This document shows positions 23,459 to 36,517 of a DNA stretch of 64,000 nucleotides, piece after piece (within the stretch, counting starts at the first letter, position 1; each line of letters opens with the position of its first letter). The stretch comes from Rutidosis leptorrhynchoides (Eukaryota; Streptophyta; Magnoliopsida; Asterales; Asteraceae). The stretch lies in the NCBI RefSeq assembly GCF_046630445.1, contig NC_092335.1, forward strand, positions 626,975,501 to 627,039,500, written 5' to 3'. The translations under genes and the position numbers were made by a program. The notes beneath the pieces are model-generated. The model ran no database searches, was not told the DNA's origin, and worked only from the letters and a program-made list of their open reading frames with translations.

Positions 23459-25402
23459 GCTTTTCAATTGTTAAAGGAGAAGTTATGTCAAGCTCCGGTG
23501 TTAGTGTTGCCGGAAGGAGTGGAAGACATGACGGTGTATTGTGATGCTTCGTTAAATGGACTCGGGTGTGTTCTAATGCAAAGAGGTAAAGTCATCGCTT
23601 ATGCCTCTCGAAAATTAAAGGCACACGAGACGAGATATCCGACTCATGATCATGAGTTGGCGGCGGTTGTGCATGCGTTGAAAATTTGGCGCCATTACTT
23701 GTATGGTGCCAAGTGTACGATTTATTCGGATCATAAAAGTTTGAAACACCTCTTTAATCAACGAGATTTGAATTATCGTCAATGTAGGTGGATGGATGTG
23801 GTGAAAGATTATGATTGTGAAATACTTTATAATCCGGGCAAGGCGAATGTGGTCGCGGATGCGTTAAGTCGAAAGAGTCATCACCCGGCGTTACGATTGG
23901 GATTGTTACGTATGATTATTACTAACGATTTTCTTGAAAAACTCGGTGTGATTCAAATAGAGGCTTACGTTCACAACAAGCATGCGGAGCGAATTGTGGG
24001 ACAATCGAAGTTCATTACTATGGGCTCGTGTGGTTTGTTGTCTTTTCAAGGAAGAGTGTGGGTGCCTAAGATGGGTGATTACCGACAAGTGCTACTCGAT
24101 GAAGCACATAAGTCAAAGTATTCCATTCATCCGGGCGCGACGAAAATGTATCTTGATTTAAGGAAAGATTATTGGTGGCCGGGCATGAAACGTGATGTTG
24201 TGAAGTATGTTGAGCAATGCGTCACGTGTTTGCAAGTTAAAGTCGAGCACCAAAAGCCGTATGGTAAGTTACAACCGTTAGAAATCCCGAAATGGAAATG
24301 GGAGCACATTACCATGGATTTCATCACAAAGTTACCTAAAACGGCGAGGACCCAGTTTGATTCGATTTGGGTTATAGTTGATCGACTGACAAAGTGTGCT
24401 TTGTTTCTTCCCATTAAGGAAGCGATATCGTCGGAGACTTTGGCTAAGTTGTTTATCAAGGAAGTCATCTCTCGACACGGCGTTCCTATAACGATTGTTT
24501 CGTATTGAGATACTCGTTTTACATCTCGATTTTGGGAAAAGTTTCATGAGGATATGGGTACACAATTAAAATTGAGCACGGCGTATCATCCACAAACGGA
24601 CGGTCAAACCGAACGTACGAATCAAACTTTGGAAGATATGTTACGCGCGTGCATTATCGATTTTGGTGGTAGTTGGGACGAGCACTTACCTTTGGTGGAA
24701 TTCTCGTACAATAATAGTTATCATACTAGTATTGGGATGCCACCTTATGAGATGCTTTATGGGCGTAGGTGTCGAACCCCGATTTGTTGGGGTGAAGTGG
24801 GATAAAAGGAAATCGGGAGTACCGATTTGGTTTTAGAGACGAATAGTAAGATTGATGTGATTCGAGAGCATTTGAAAAAGGCTCAAGATAGATAAAAGTC
24901 GTATGCCGACATGCGTAGACGAACGATTGAATTTCAATAAGGTGACATGGTGATGCTTAAGGTCTCGCCATGGAAAGGTATTATTCGATTCCAGAAACGA
25001 GAAAAGTTAGCTCCTCGGTTTATTGGACCATTTAAGGTTTTAGCTCGTGTTGGTGAAGTCGCGTATCGTTTGGAATTACCCGAAGAACTTGCGGGGATCC
25101 ATAATACATTTCATGTTTCCCATCTCCGTAAGTGTCTTGCGGATGATTCGTCTTGGGTGCCATTAGACGAGATTGAGCTAAATAATAAGTTAGAGTATAT
25201 CGAGGAACCGATTGCCGTATTTGATGAGAAGGTCAACAGATTGAGACATAAAGAGGTTAGGACTTTTAAAGTCCAATGGCGTCGTAGTAAGGGTTCCGAG
25301 TTTACTTGGGAGCCCGAAGAGTTTGTGTTGGTTTATCTCCCTTCTTGTCATGCGGCTTGGATCGCGAGGACGCGCTCCAATTCAAGTGGGGGAGAGTTGT
25401 AA
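23459..25402 (+). pseudogene. pol part 2 of chromovirus A (RNase H, integrase, chromodomain-like end)
   Basis: RNase H shows VYCDASLNGLG, the DHKSLKHLF segment and ADALSR. Integrase has a zinc-binding HHCC region (IHPGATKMY through CVTCLQVK), then the core with MDFITKLPK and [11 protein letters not shown]. The C-terminal part has the GPFKVL segment, LHVSHLRK-like HVSHLRKCL, and a chromodomain-like end (KVQWRRSKGSEFTWE). In-frame stops lie at 24506, 24803, 24893 and 24938. The final stop at 25400-25402 lies inside the first five bases of the 3' LTR, so the last codons are read through the polypurine tract. Confidence 0.9.
25384..25397 (+). other. polypurine tract of element A
   Basis: AAGTGGGGGAGAGT lies immediately before the 3' LTR (TGTAACATCC). 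Confidence 0.9.
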
Positions 25403-26894
25403 CATCCCATTTTCTCGTAAGTATCGAAAGGTACCTACTTAATCATTTGTACGTTTATAACTCGTTAGCTTATGCGTAAATGTATGAATATATATACATA
25501 TATGTGCACTTGATAATGTGTGCATGTATAAGTTTAATCATGGGTTTGGTTAGCGCTAAGTCTTGTGATTATCTTGTGGAAGGCTAGGTGAACATAGGAA
25601 GCGGGTTTGGATTGTGCAAAGTAAATAAAATCGAAAAGTGTTTAAGTTGGCCGAGCTGTCCAGTTCTAGCCTTAGGCCGCGCCGCGACAATTGGGTCCGC
25701 GCCGCGGCATAACAAGCAAATTGGGATCAGAAGTTGGCTTAAGAAGGGTATATTTTCCCTTTATGTGTCGCGCCGCGACAGTTCTGCAGTTCTGATTCCG
25801 GTTTTAGCTTAAATTAAATGACTTTGAGGGACAAAATGGTAATTTGACATGTAAATCTGATGGGAGCATTAACTCTCCACCACACATCCATTTATTTCAT
25901 TTTTATTTCCATTTTCTTTCCTATTTCTCTCCCAAAACACAAAACCCACCTAGCTTGATCTTGAGATTTGAAGTTGGAGATTTGTGAATCAAACCTAGGA
26001 GCGAGATTTAAAGTTGTTCTCCTTGTTACTAGCTACAAGAAGATAGTCTCGGTAAGTTCTAACCCTAAGTTTTGAGTTTTAATTGGTTAATGACTAGGGT
26101 TTTGGGTACTAGAGATTTGTAAGACTCATTTGGTGGTAAAATGGGTGAGTTTGGGTTATGTTGTTGTAATGAAACCCTAATAGCCACAATCTAGGGTTTT
26201 GACCTTGTGATTTGAGGTTGTAAGTGTCAATTGGTGTTGTTAGTCACTAATGCACTTTAAGAATTATGAAAGAAGTGTTAATGGGTAAGTTTGACTTGAT
26301 TGTGAGTCTAAGTAATATAAAATGGGTCAAAATGTACTAATTGACCTAATTAGATGAAATGGGTATGGATTACCCTAAGTTTTGTGCTAATTGAAGTTAA
26401 TAGACTTTAATTCACTAGTCTTAGTGATTAAAGTCGAGACTTGGCCATTTATGGGCGGTTGTGAGTAGTTGAGTCATTTAATGCAATTTGGGTCATTAAA
26501 TGCTCAAGTGGGAGTATTGTGGTTAATCCCACTAGTTATGAAATTGAATGTGCACTTAATGATTTAGGTACATTGCATTGAAGCTCGAAAGTGCTAAATC
26601 ATCATCCTTGTGATAAGGTGAGTGGAGTAATTATACGTATGTGTATATGACGTATTTATTTGTGGGTGTTATGGTATGAACCATCGAACCGGTAGTGCCA
26701 TAACATGTGTGTGATAAGATGTGAACCACGAGCCGGTAGCATCGAGTGTGAACCACGAGCCGGTAGCACTATAAAATAAGATGTAAACCACGAGCCGGTA
26801 GCATCGAGTGTGAACCATGAGCCGGTAGCACTATAAAAGAGTATGACTCGAGCGTATGGTGTGAACCACGAGTCGGTAGCACCACAGCGTTATT
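25398..26894 (+). mobile_element. 3' LTR of element A, first part
   Basis: It matches 15701-17217 with few differences and one loss of a 20-bp palindrome unit near 25770. It is interrupted after TTATT (26890-26894) by element B and resumes at 36518. Confidence 0.92.
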
Positions 26895-29247
26895 TGTAGC
26901 GACCCGAAAAAAATCTTCATTGATGGCGCCGTCTACTTAGGTCCCGTTACGTGGTCATAAGTCTTTAAAACAACGTTTGACCAAAAGTATGTCGCATTCA
27001 TTTCAAAAGTAAAGATGTTTCAAGGTTTACAGGGTAGTTTGACAACTAGTTACATTACAAAGTTTAAAGTACAATTTAAACATATGCGACACAAATGAAA
27101 GTAGCCAAAAGACGCTCCACGTATGCATGTTTACTCGACATCCAAGCAAGTATCAAAAGTAATGAGCGGAAGCATGTATCACAAAACGTTCAAGGACCTG
27201 AGAAAAACATAGAAATCTGTCAACGAAAACGTTGGTAAAATCATAGGTTTGAATAAGTAAGTACAAGTGAACCACAAGAGTTGCAACAATGAATTAATAG
27301 TAATACATTCCAAAAGTTTGTTTCACGAGCACCCAATTATCAATGCTTAACATTCCTTCCATAGAACCCCATCACAATAGTGTTAGAACATACACTGTTT
27401 CTCGAAAATATATTTCATTCGTAAACGGTAGCGAACCGTTTGAATGAGGGTTTGTCAAACCCATATGGCCATATAACATAAGTTCTCGCTTACACCCGGC
27501 AAGTGTAACTAATGATAATCGAATTGAGGATTTTTGTTCAAACTCGTATGTAGAATGTTTGTTTTCCTGTACTTATGTTCACTTAGTAGAAAGAAACGTT
27601 TATGTTTTCTCATCCCAATGTAAGTACAAAAGAGTAAAAGTGGGACTATGATCTCACCTTGAGCGCAAGGGCAAATAAGTACTTCGACAAGTAACGTGTG
27701 CAAAGAACAATGCTAGTCTTGACCTAAACAAATAGGTTGTATCAATAACGATAGTCATGATTGGTCAAAGATGTTCAATTAGTCCTATGGCTCGTTAAGA
27801 CTCGATCATAATAGCATGTGAATCAAATTGTCATGTTTCATGCAAGGTACAAGTATAAAAGTATGTTAGAACGATTGCACAAACATTAGGTTAAGTTTGA
27901 TTAAAAGTAAACTTAGGTCGGGTCAAAGTCAATGAAAAAGTCAACACGTTCGGGTCGGGTCCCGAACTATTTTTCTGAGGTTTTTAATCATATATGAGCA
28001 TGTTAGAATAAGTTACATGTGAATCGAAGGTCCATAGCATAGCAAACATTTTCCGTAAAATGACCAACGAAGACAGAACCTTTGCCAGTGTATCTGGATG
28101 GCGTCCAGATTGTCTGGACGGTGTCCAGCTTTGAAGGCTGGGACGGCGTCCAAGGGTCTGAACGGCGTCCAGCTTTGAAATCTGGGACGGCGTCCAAGGG
28201 TCTGAACGGCGTCCAGATTGGTATTCAAGTCTGATGCAGAAAACTTCTAAGTGCACGAACCAAAAACCAAACTAACACATTTTATGATCCGCAAACAACC
28301 AAAACATGTATCTTATATCGTCGGAAAGGTATTTTGACGAGGAAAACATCTAAACACATTTCATCAATCACATTTACCTTTACAACAACCAAAATCACAT
28401 TGAATACTCAATCATTTAATGCATTCAAGTTCATAAATGCAAATCAATGATTCGGCAACCAATTTACATGAATGATATGCCGTCTCGAAGGTAATCAAGC
28501 ATACAATACAACTTAATACTTACTAATAACATTTCATGTCATTCCAAGCATCAAAAGTCCATTTCACGTTCATCAAACCCTAACCCAATTTCACCAAAAT
28601 CACTAATCAAGTTCATGAAGTTTTCTAAAGCAACCTACACATCAAATTGAAGCTAGTGATACTAGGAACACATTTAATACTTGCACTTTATCATAAAAAC
28701 AACATTAAATCATCCAAAACTCACAATCAAGCACAAACTATTCATGTTCATGCTAGTTACACTAAAACAACGAGATCGAGCATATAAATCATATATTCAT
28801 GTTAGACTTGAGCCATAGACACTAACTAACAACTTTATAAGTTAAAAACATCAAGAACACAAAATCTAGTGATTTTAGAAAGTTACCCAAATGTAATGAT
28901 ATTGGTATGGAATCGAAGAGGAAGTTGCAAGGATTCCAAAAATGTAATTTGTTTTGCAAAACACCCGCTAGCTCGGATTTGGATGATGATTCTTGTTGGT
29001 GTTCTTTGAGAGAAAAAGGAAGTAGTAAAAGATGAGGATGAAAATGAATGGATGAAAGGGGTTTGACCCTTTGACCTAGTCAAGGGTTTGATCCCTTGTC
29101 AAGTTTAGTCCCTCAACTTTCGTTCGGGTGCGTGAATTACCTAAACGAGATAATTTAAAACGCGTATTAACGGGAGATGTTATAAACATATAACGGGGTT
29201 TAAAATAGTATAACGGAAAAGTAAATGGAAAAAGGCGGGATGTTACA
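26895..29247 (-). mobile_element. 3' LTR of element B
   Basis: Its sequence matches 34162-36512 nearly throughout. It contains the CTGGAC-type palindrome cluster at about 28094-28221 and the CTCAGGT/GCTTCCGCT box (minus strand, about 27171-27205). The purine-rich tract on the minus strand (TAAGGAGTAGGTAA) lies just beyond 29247. Confidence 0.92.
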
Positions 29248-29282
29248 TTACCTACTCCTTAAAAGAAATTTCGTCCCGAAAT

Positions 29283-32200
29283 TTAAGTAGTCGTAGTAGT
29301 CGTTGTTTCTTCCTCGAAATCTTGCATTTCCGGAATCGGGAATAAGTGAGGGTATTTCTTTTGCATTTGATCTTGCCTTTCCCAAGTAAACTCGGGTCCC
29401 CTTTTGGCGTTCCAACGGACTTTAACAATTGGAATTCTGCTTTGTTTCAATGTCTTGATGGAGGTGTCCACAATTTCATCCGGTTCCTCCACAAAATGAA
29501 GTTTGTCATCAATAGTAAGTTCCTCGAGAGGAATGACGATATCGGGTTCGGCAAGGCACTTTTTCAAGTTAGATACATGGAAAGTAGGATGAACGGAGTT
29601 CAATTGAAGCGGAAGATCTAAACGATAAGCAACGGTTCCAATACGCTCCAAGATTTCGAAAGGACCAATATACCGCGGATTTAATTTCCCACGTTTTCCA
29701 AAACAAATTACACCTTTCCAAGGCGCGACTTTTAACATTACTCGGTCACCGACTTGAAATTCGAGGTCGTTGTGTCGTTTGTCGGTATAGCTCTTTTGAC
29801 GACTTCGGGCCGTCCGAAGCCTATCTCGGATTTGTACGATCTTCTCGGTGGTTTTGTGAATGAGTTCAGGTCCGGTGATTTGCACGTCGCCTACCTCGGC
29901 CCAACAAAGAGGTGAACGACATTTTCGGCCATATAGCGCTTCAAAAGGTGCGGCTTTAATACTCGCGTGATAACTATTGTTGTAAGAGAACTCGGCGAGA
30001 GGTAAGTGCTTGTCCCAAGCTTTTCCAAAATCAACCACGCAAGCTCGTAACATGTCCTCCAAGGTTTGAATGGTGCGTTCGCTTTGCCCATCGGTTTGGG
30101 GATGATATGCGGTGCTCATGTCTAAACGCGTTCCCAACGCTTCTTGCAAGGTACGCCAAAACCTAGAAACAAAACGGCCATCTCGGTCGGAGATGGTCGA
30201 TAAAGGTACACCGTGTCGAGCTACGATCTCCTTGATGTAAAGTTGTGCAAGTTTCTCCATTTTGTCTGTCTCTTTCATAGCGAGAAAGTGTACGGATTTG
30301 GTGAGACGGTCAACAATAACCCAAATGGTATCATAACCGCCCGTCGTTTTTGGTAGTTTGGTGATAAAATCCATTGTTATTCTTTCCCACTTTCATTGCG
30401 GGATTTCGGGTTGTTGAAGTAGTCCGGACGGTCTTTGGTGTTCGGCTTTGACTTTGGAACATGTCAAACACTTGGAAACATAAGTAGCTACGTCCCTTTT
30501 GATGTTCGGCCACCAATATAGTTGTTTAAGGTCGTGGTACATCATATCGGCACCGGGGTGAATCGAGTATCGTGACTTATGGGCTTCATCTAAAATAAGA
30601 CTTCGTAGGTCCCCATATCTAGGCACCCAAATCCTTTCGGCGAAATATCGAAGTCCGGTCTCCCTAACTTCGAATCGAGAGACGAGAATGTTCAAGAGCT
30701 CAGGTGAAACATTTTCATCCTTGAGAGCCTCATCTTGGGCTACCCGAATTTGGCTATTAAGGTTGGTGTGAATGGTGATGTTTAAAGCTCGGACACGAAG
30801 AGGCACCGCTCTTTCCTTTCGACTTAAGGCATCGGCTACTACATTTGCCTTTCCCGGATGGTAACGAAGCTTACAATCGTAATCATTCAAAGTTTCAATC
30901 CACCGTCGTTGTCTCATGTTTAGTTGCTTTTGATCGAAGATGTGTTGGAGGCTTTTGTGATCGGTAAAGATAGTACTCTTGGTTCCATAAAGATAGTGCC
31001 TCCACATTTTAAGTGCAAAGACAACGGCTCCGAGTTCGAGATCATGTGTCGTATAGTTTCGTTCATGAATTTTGAGTTGTCGAGAAGCGTAAGCAATGAT
31101 TTTCGTTCGTTGCATCAACACACACCCAAAACCATGTTTTGAGGCATCGCAATACACAACAAAATCGTCATTGCCTTCGGGAAGTGACAAGATAGGAGCG
31201 GTGGTTAGCTTTGTTTTCAAGATTTGAAATGCGGATTCTTGTTCGGTCTCCCAAATGAACTTCTTTCCCTTGTGAGTTAATGCGGTTAGAGGACGAGTAA
31301 CCAAAGAGAAATCCTTGATAAATCTACGGTAGTATCCGGCGAGACCCAAGAATTGACGAATGTGAGTAGTTGTTGTAGGAGTCTCCCATTTACTAATGGC
31401 TCTGATTTTCGATGGATCGACTTTAATACCTTGGTCACTTACAACATGACCAAGAAATTGAACTTCCTTCAACCAAAATTCACACTTGGAGAATTTGGCA
31501 TAGAGTCGTTCTTGTCTCAAGAGTTCAAGCACAAGTCGGAGATGTTGTTCGTGTTCTTCTTCGCTTTTAGAATAGACCAAGATGTCATCGATGAACACAA
31601 TAACGAATTTATCAAGATACGGTTTGCACACGCAGTTCATAAGATCCATGAACACTGCCGGTGCATTAGTGAGACCAAATAGCATGACAAGAAATTCATA
31701 ACTACCATAACGAGTTCGGAAAGCGGTTTTGGAGACATCTTCCCCCTTAACCCTTAATTGATGATAACCCGAGCGGAGATCGATTTTTGAATATACACAA
31801 GACCCTTGTAGTTGATCAAAGAGGTCATCGATGCGAGGAAGAGGATATCGGTTCTTAACCGTCAATTTGTTTAGTTCACGATAATCAATGCACATTCGTA
31901 GGGATCCGTCTTTCTTTTTAACAAACAAAATCGGAGCACCCCAAGGTGAATGACTAGGTTGGATAAAACCACGGTCAAGTAGTTCTTGGATTTGACTTTG
32001 CAATTCTTGCATTTCGGATGGAGCAAGTCTATATGGTGCACGAGCTACGGGTGCGGCTCCCGGAATAAGATCGATTTGGAATTCAACCGGTCGATGAGGT
32101 GGAAGACCCGGCAATTCGTCGGGAAATACATCGGAAAAGCCACTAACAATTGGCACATCATCGATGTGCTTCTCATTGGACTCGATTTTCTTAACGTGAG

Positions 32201-32690
32201 CAAGGATCGCAAAACAACCCTTACGAAGTAGTTTTCTAACTTTAATGCATGAAACGAGGTTGAGTCCGGTGCAACTCTTATCGCCATAGACAATCAAAGG
32301 TTCACCATTCTCGATAGGAATTCGGATTGCGTTAAGATCACAAAGGATGTGAAATTTCGTTTTGGCTAGCCAATTCATACCGATTATTACATCAAAGCTT
32401 CCTAGTTCCATGGGTATCAAGTCAATTTCAAACTCATTACCCAAAATGTTTATCGTACACCCCCGGTAATATATGTCGGCACTCAATAGTTTCCCGTTGG
32501 CCACTTCAATGGTATAAGTGGTATCTAGTGGGAGTGGTGGAGTGCTAAAAGAATGAATCAAAGTCTTGGATACAAAGCTTTTATCGGCACCCGAATCGAA
32601 TAAACAAGTAACATAAGTGTTGTTGAGAAGAAATGTACCCGTGACTAATTCATTATCATCTCGGGCTTCCTCGGTGTTGATGTTGAAAGC
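29283..32690 (-). pseudogene. pro-pol of chromovirus B (protease, RT, RNase H, integrase, chromodomain-like)
   Basis: One frame on the minus strand. Protease has [10 protein letters not shown] (near 32590) and IIGMNWL; RT has [21 protein letters not shown] and FIDDILVYS (near 31580); RNase H has [23 protein letters not shown] and ADALSRK. Integrase has an HHCC region ([13 protein letters not shown] to CLTCSKVK), a core beginning MDFITKLPK and containing [11 protein letters not shown], then [15 protein letters not shown] and a chromodomain-like segment. It ends with an acidic stretch and a Thr run at 29283. A TGA at 30393-30395 lies between the integrase zinc domain and core. The next upstream stop is at 32691. 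Otherwise it is the longest near-intact pol in the window. Confidence 0.93.
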
Positions 32691-33738
32691 TCAGCTGCGC
32701 GTATTGGGGTTATCTTTCCTCTTCGAGCATGCATTTCTATAATGGCCCGTTTGGCCACATTCATAACAAGTGCCCGTTTTTGGTGCATTGGGCCCCTTTC
32801 GAGCGATGGGGGCAACACTTTTACACTCATTGGCCTTATGACCAACTCCTTGGCACCGGTGGCAAATTAACTTGCCACATTCACCAAAGTGATGTTTGTT
32901 GCATTTGTTGCAAAGAGGTAGGTTCCCGGCATAACCCTTCTTGCCGTCGGAGGTGTAAGGCTTCTTAGCAAAGTTGTTGTTGCTTGATTGGGAGGGTTCC
33001 CACTTTCTTTTGTTGCCGCCCGATTTATCCTCGGCCTTAGGTGCCGGAACTACGATTTCGTCAACCGTTTCGATCAATTGGCGGGCCATGTTCAAAGCTT
33101 GTTGTAGGTTAGTGGGTTTGGATGACATCACCCCTTGTTTGATGCTGTTTGGAAGACCATACATATAAAGTTCGACCCTTTGAGATTAGGGGTTCACGAG
33201 GTTTGGACACATCAGGGATAGTTCAGCAAATCGTTGATTATAGGCCTTGAGATCATTTCCGACCGCCTCTAAGGTTCTTAGCTCTTGTTCGAGCTTTCGG
33301 GTTTCTTCGCGAGGGAAATATTCGACAATCATCTTTTCCCTCAAGTCGGCCCAAGAGAGGGCGTGAGCTTCATCGGTACCCACCGATTGTACATAGGTGT
33401 TCCACCACGTGAGGGCGATACCAGCAAAGGTGTGAGTGGAATATTTGACTTTATCTTGGTCTCGACAACCGCTTATGCTAAAAACGGCTTTCGTTTGTTC
33501 AAACCATCGAGTGAGTACAACCGGTCCCCCGGTTCCATCAAAAGTGTGAGGTTTGCACCCCATGAAGGCTTTGTAGGAGCACCCTTCGCTTGAGTTACCG
33601 GCCCCTTGATTGTTGTTATTGTGGTTGTTGTTATTGTTGGAGGAGTGATCGGCCATGGCCGCTTTCCACGGCGGTGGCTATCATTCGTTGTAGAGCTTGT
33701 TCGGGAGTCTCATGGCGTGGCACACGACGAGGAGGCAT
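32691..33738 (-). pseudogene. gag of chromovirus B, frameshifted and with in-frame stops
   Basis: The likely original start is the ATG at 33738 (MPPRRVPRHETPEQ), but a one-base frameshift near 33655-33665 throws it out of the frame that carries the rest. From 33656 the capsid-type part follows (FMGCKPHTFDGTGGP, WFEQTKAVF, then REKMIVEYFPREE). A stop at 33186-33188 follows LVNP, and the frame goes on to the zinc knuckles (CNKCNKHHFGEC, CHRCQGVGHKANEC, CYECGQTGHYRNAC, three in all) and a stop at 32691-32693. The Asn-rich stretch near the start is a simple repeat. Confidence 0.88.
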
Positions 33739-34147
33739 TGTTCCTTCAAAACACAAGAATACCGTTGATTAGTATTTTCAATAATACTAATCATGATATG
33801 GAAATAGGATAGAGAGAAAAAATTTCCTTGACTCGCCTTAAATTCTTTGTGTCATAATGTCGGAACGTTCATATGAGTCACCGTAATATAATCCCGAAAA
33901 TTATATTACCCTAATTCATATGTGCATCCGACATTACTTCACTAAGTCAAGGTGGCGCGTCAATCAAATTAAACAACGTGAGATTAAGATGAAATAAAAG
34001 TAGATATGAGTAGAAACGTTCGAGTATAATGCACAAGTAGTCAAGTAATTCCTACTTCAAGTCTATATGCCGGTTGTAGTCTAGACTCACTAATGTACCC
34101 TATGACTCGGGGTTGACACCAATGAACTCTAAATCCCTACAACCAAC

Positions 34148-34159
34148 GCTCTGATACCA
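34148..34159 (-). other. primer binding site of element B (initiator Met tRNA type)
   Basis: On the minus strand TGGTATCAGAGC follows the 5' LTR end by two bases. Confidence 0.9.
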
Positions 34160-34161
34160 TC

Positions 34162-36512
34162 TGTAGCAACCCGACAATATCTTCATTGACGGCGCCGTCT
34201 ACTTAGGTCCCGTTACGTGGTCATAAGTCTTTAAAACAATGTTTGACCAAAAGTATGCCGCATTCATTTCAAAAGTAAAGATGTTTCAAGGTTTACAAGG
34301 TAGTTTGACAACTAGTTACATAATAAAGTTTAAAGTACAATTTAAACATATGCGACACAAATGAAAGTAGCCAAAAGACGCTCCACGTATGCATGTTTAC
34401 TCGACATCCAAGCAAGTATCAAAAGTAATGAGCGGAAGCATGTATCACAAAACGTTCAAGGACCTGAGAAAAACATAGAAATCTGTCAACGAAAACGTTG
34501 GTGAAATCATAGGTTTGAATAAGTAAGTACAAGTGAACCACAAGATTTGCAACAATGAATTAATAGTAATACATTCCAAAAGTTTGTTTCACGAGCACCC
34601 AATTATCAATGCTTAACATTCCTTCCATAGAACCCCATCACAATAGTGTTAGAACATACACTGTTTCTCGAAAATATATTTCATTCGTAAACGGTAGCGA
34701 ACCGTTTGAATGAGGGTTTGTCAAACCCATATGGCCATATAACATAAGTTCTCGCTTACACCCGGCAAGTGTAACTAATGATAATCGAATTGAGGATTTT
34801 TGTTCAAACTCGTATGTAGAATGTTTGTTTTCCTGTACTTATGTTCACTTAGTAGAAAGAAACATTTATGTTTTCTCATCCCAATGTAAGTGCAAAAGAG
34901 TAAAAGTGGGTCTATGATCTCACCTTGAGCGCAAGGGCAAATAAGTACTTCGACAAGTAACGTGTGCAAAGAACAATGCTAGTCTTGACCTAAACAAATA
35001 GGTTGTATCAATAACGATAGTCACGATTGGTCAAAGATGTTCAATTAGTCCTATGGCTCGTTAAGACTCGATCATAATAGCATGTGAATCAAATTTTCAT
35101 GTTTCATGCAAGGTACAAGTATAAAAGCATGTTAGAACGATTGCACAAACATTAGGTTAAGTTTGATTAAAAGTCAACTTAGGTCGGGTCAAAGTCAACG
35201 AAAAAGTCAACACGTTCGGGTCGGGTCCCGAACTATTTTTCTGAGGTTTTTAATCATATATGAGCATGTTAGAATAAGTTACATGTGAATCGGAGGTCCA
35301 TAGCATAGCAAACATTTTCCGTAAAATGACCAACGAAGACAGAAGCCTGCCAGTGTATCTGGACGGCGTCCAGATTGTCTGGACGACGTCCAGCTTTGAA
35401 GGCTGAGACGGCATCCAAGGGTCTGAACGGCGTCCAGCTTTGAAACCTGGGACGGCGTCCAAGGGTCTGAACGGCGTCCAGATTGGTATTCAAGTCTGAT
35501 GCAGAAAACTTCTAAGTGCACGAACCAAAAACCAAACTAACACATTTTATGATCCGCAAACAACCAAAACATGTATCTTATATCGTCGGAAAGGTATTTT
35601 GATGAGGAAAACATCTAAACACATTTCATCAATCACATTTACCTTTACAACAACCAAAATCACATTGAATACTCAATCATTTAATGCATTCAAGTTCATA
35701 AATGCAAATCAATGATTGGGCAACCAATTTACATGAATGATATGCCGTCTCGAAGGTAATAAAGCATACAATACAACCTAATACTTACTAATAACATTTC
35801 ATGTCATTCCAATCATCAAAAGTCCATTTCACATTCATCAAACCCTAACCCAATTTCACCAAAATCACTAATCAAGTTCATGAAGTTTTCTAAAGCAACC
35901 TACACATCAAATTGAAGCTAGTGATACTAGGAACATATTTAATACTTGTACTTTATCATAACAACAACATTAAATCATCCAAAACTCACAATCAAGCACA
36001 CACTATTCATGTTCATGCTAGTTACACTAAAACAACGAGATCGAGCATATAAATCATATATTCATGTTAGACTTGAGCCATAGACACTAACTAACAACTT
36101 TATAAGTTAAAAACATCAAGAACACAAAATCTAGTGATTTTAGAAAGTTACCCAAATGTAATGATATTGGTATGGAATCGAAGAGGAAGTTGTAAGGATT
36201 CCAAAAATGTAATTTGTTTTGCAAAACACCCGCTAGCTCGGATTTGGATGATGATTCTTGTTGGTGTTCTTTGAGAGAAAAAGGAAGTAGTAAAAGATGA
36301 GGATGAAAATGAATGGATGAAAGGGGTTTGACCCTTTGACCTAGTCAAGGGTTTGATCCCTTGTCAAGTTTAGTCCCTCAACTTTCGTTCGGGTGCGTGA
36401 ATTACCTAAACGAGATAATTTAAAACGCGTATTAACGGGAGATGTTATAAACATATAACGGAGTTTAAAATAGTATAACAGAAAAGTAAATGGAAAAAGG
36501 CGGGATGTTACA
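34162..36512 (-). mobile_element. 5' LTR of element B
   Basis: The 2351-bp copy of 26895-29247 is read on the minus strand. It contains six CTGGACGGCGTCCAG-type palindromes at 35359-35480. Confidence 0.92.
35359..35480. repeat. cluster of six CTGGAC-GGC-GTCCAG palindromes in LTR B
   Basis: Centres lie at 35366, 35386, 35411, 35430, 35455 and 35474, giving intervals of 20, 25, 19, 25 and 19 bp. They form three pairs on a period of about 44 bp. The same cluster occurs at about 28094-28221 in the other LTR. The first is a perfect 6-bp stem with a GGC loop; others have single changes. Confidence 0.85.
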
Positions 36513-36517
36513 TTATT

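Larger units (their letters stand above)
26895..36512 (-). mobile_element. Ty3/gypsy chromovirus B (Tekay/Del-like), inserted in LTR of A
   Basis: The 9618-bp element lies on the minus strand, flanked by TTATT (26890-26894, 36513-36517). Both LTRs (34162-36512 and 26895-29247) run inward from TGTAGC to GGGATGTTACA as read on the + strand. The minus strand carries a primer binding site, gag, protease, RT, RNase H, integrase with a chromodomain-like end ([15 protein letters not shown]), and a purine-rich tract before the 3' LTR. A frameshift near the gag start and three in-frame stops (33186, 32691, 30393) make it defective. LTRs look highly similar by eye, so it is a fairly young insertion. 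Confidence 0.94.

Noticed and set aside
28003..28256. Overlapping small frames with repeats of DAVQTLGRRP-type sequence (also 35250-35521)
   Set aside because: They are translations of the CTGGACGGCGTCCAG palindrome cluster in three frames, not proteins.
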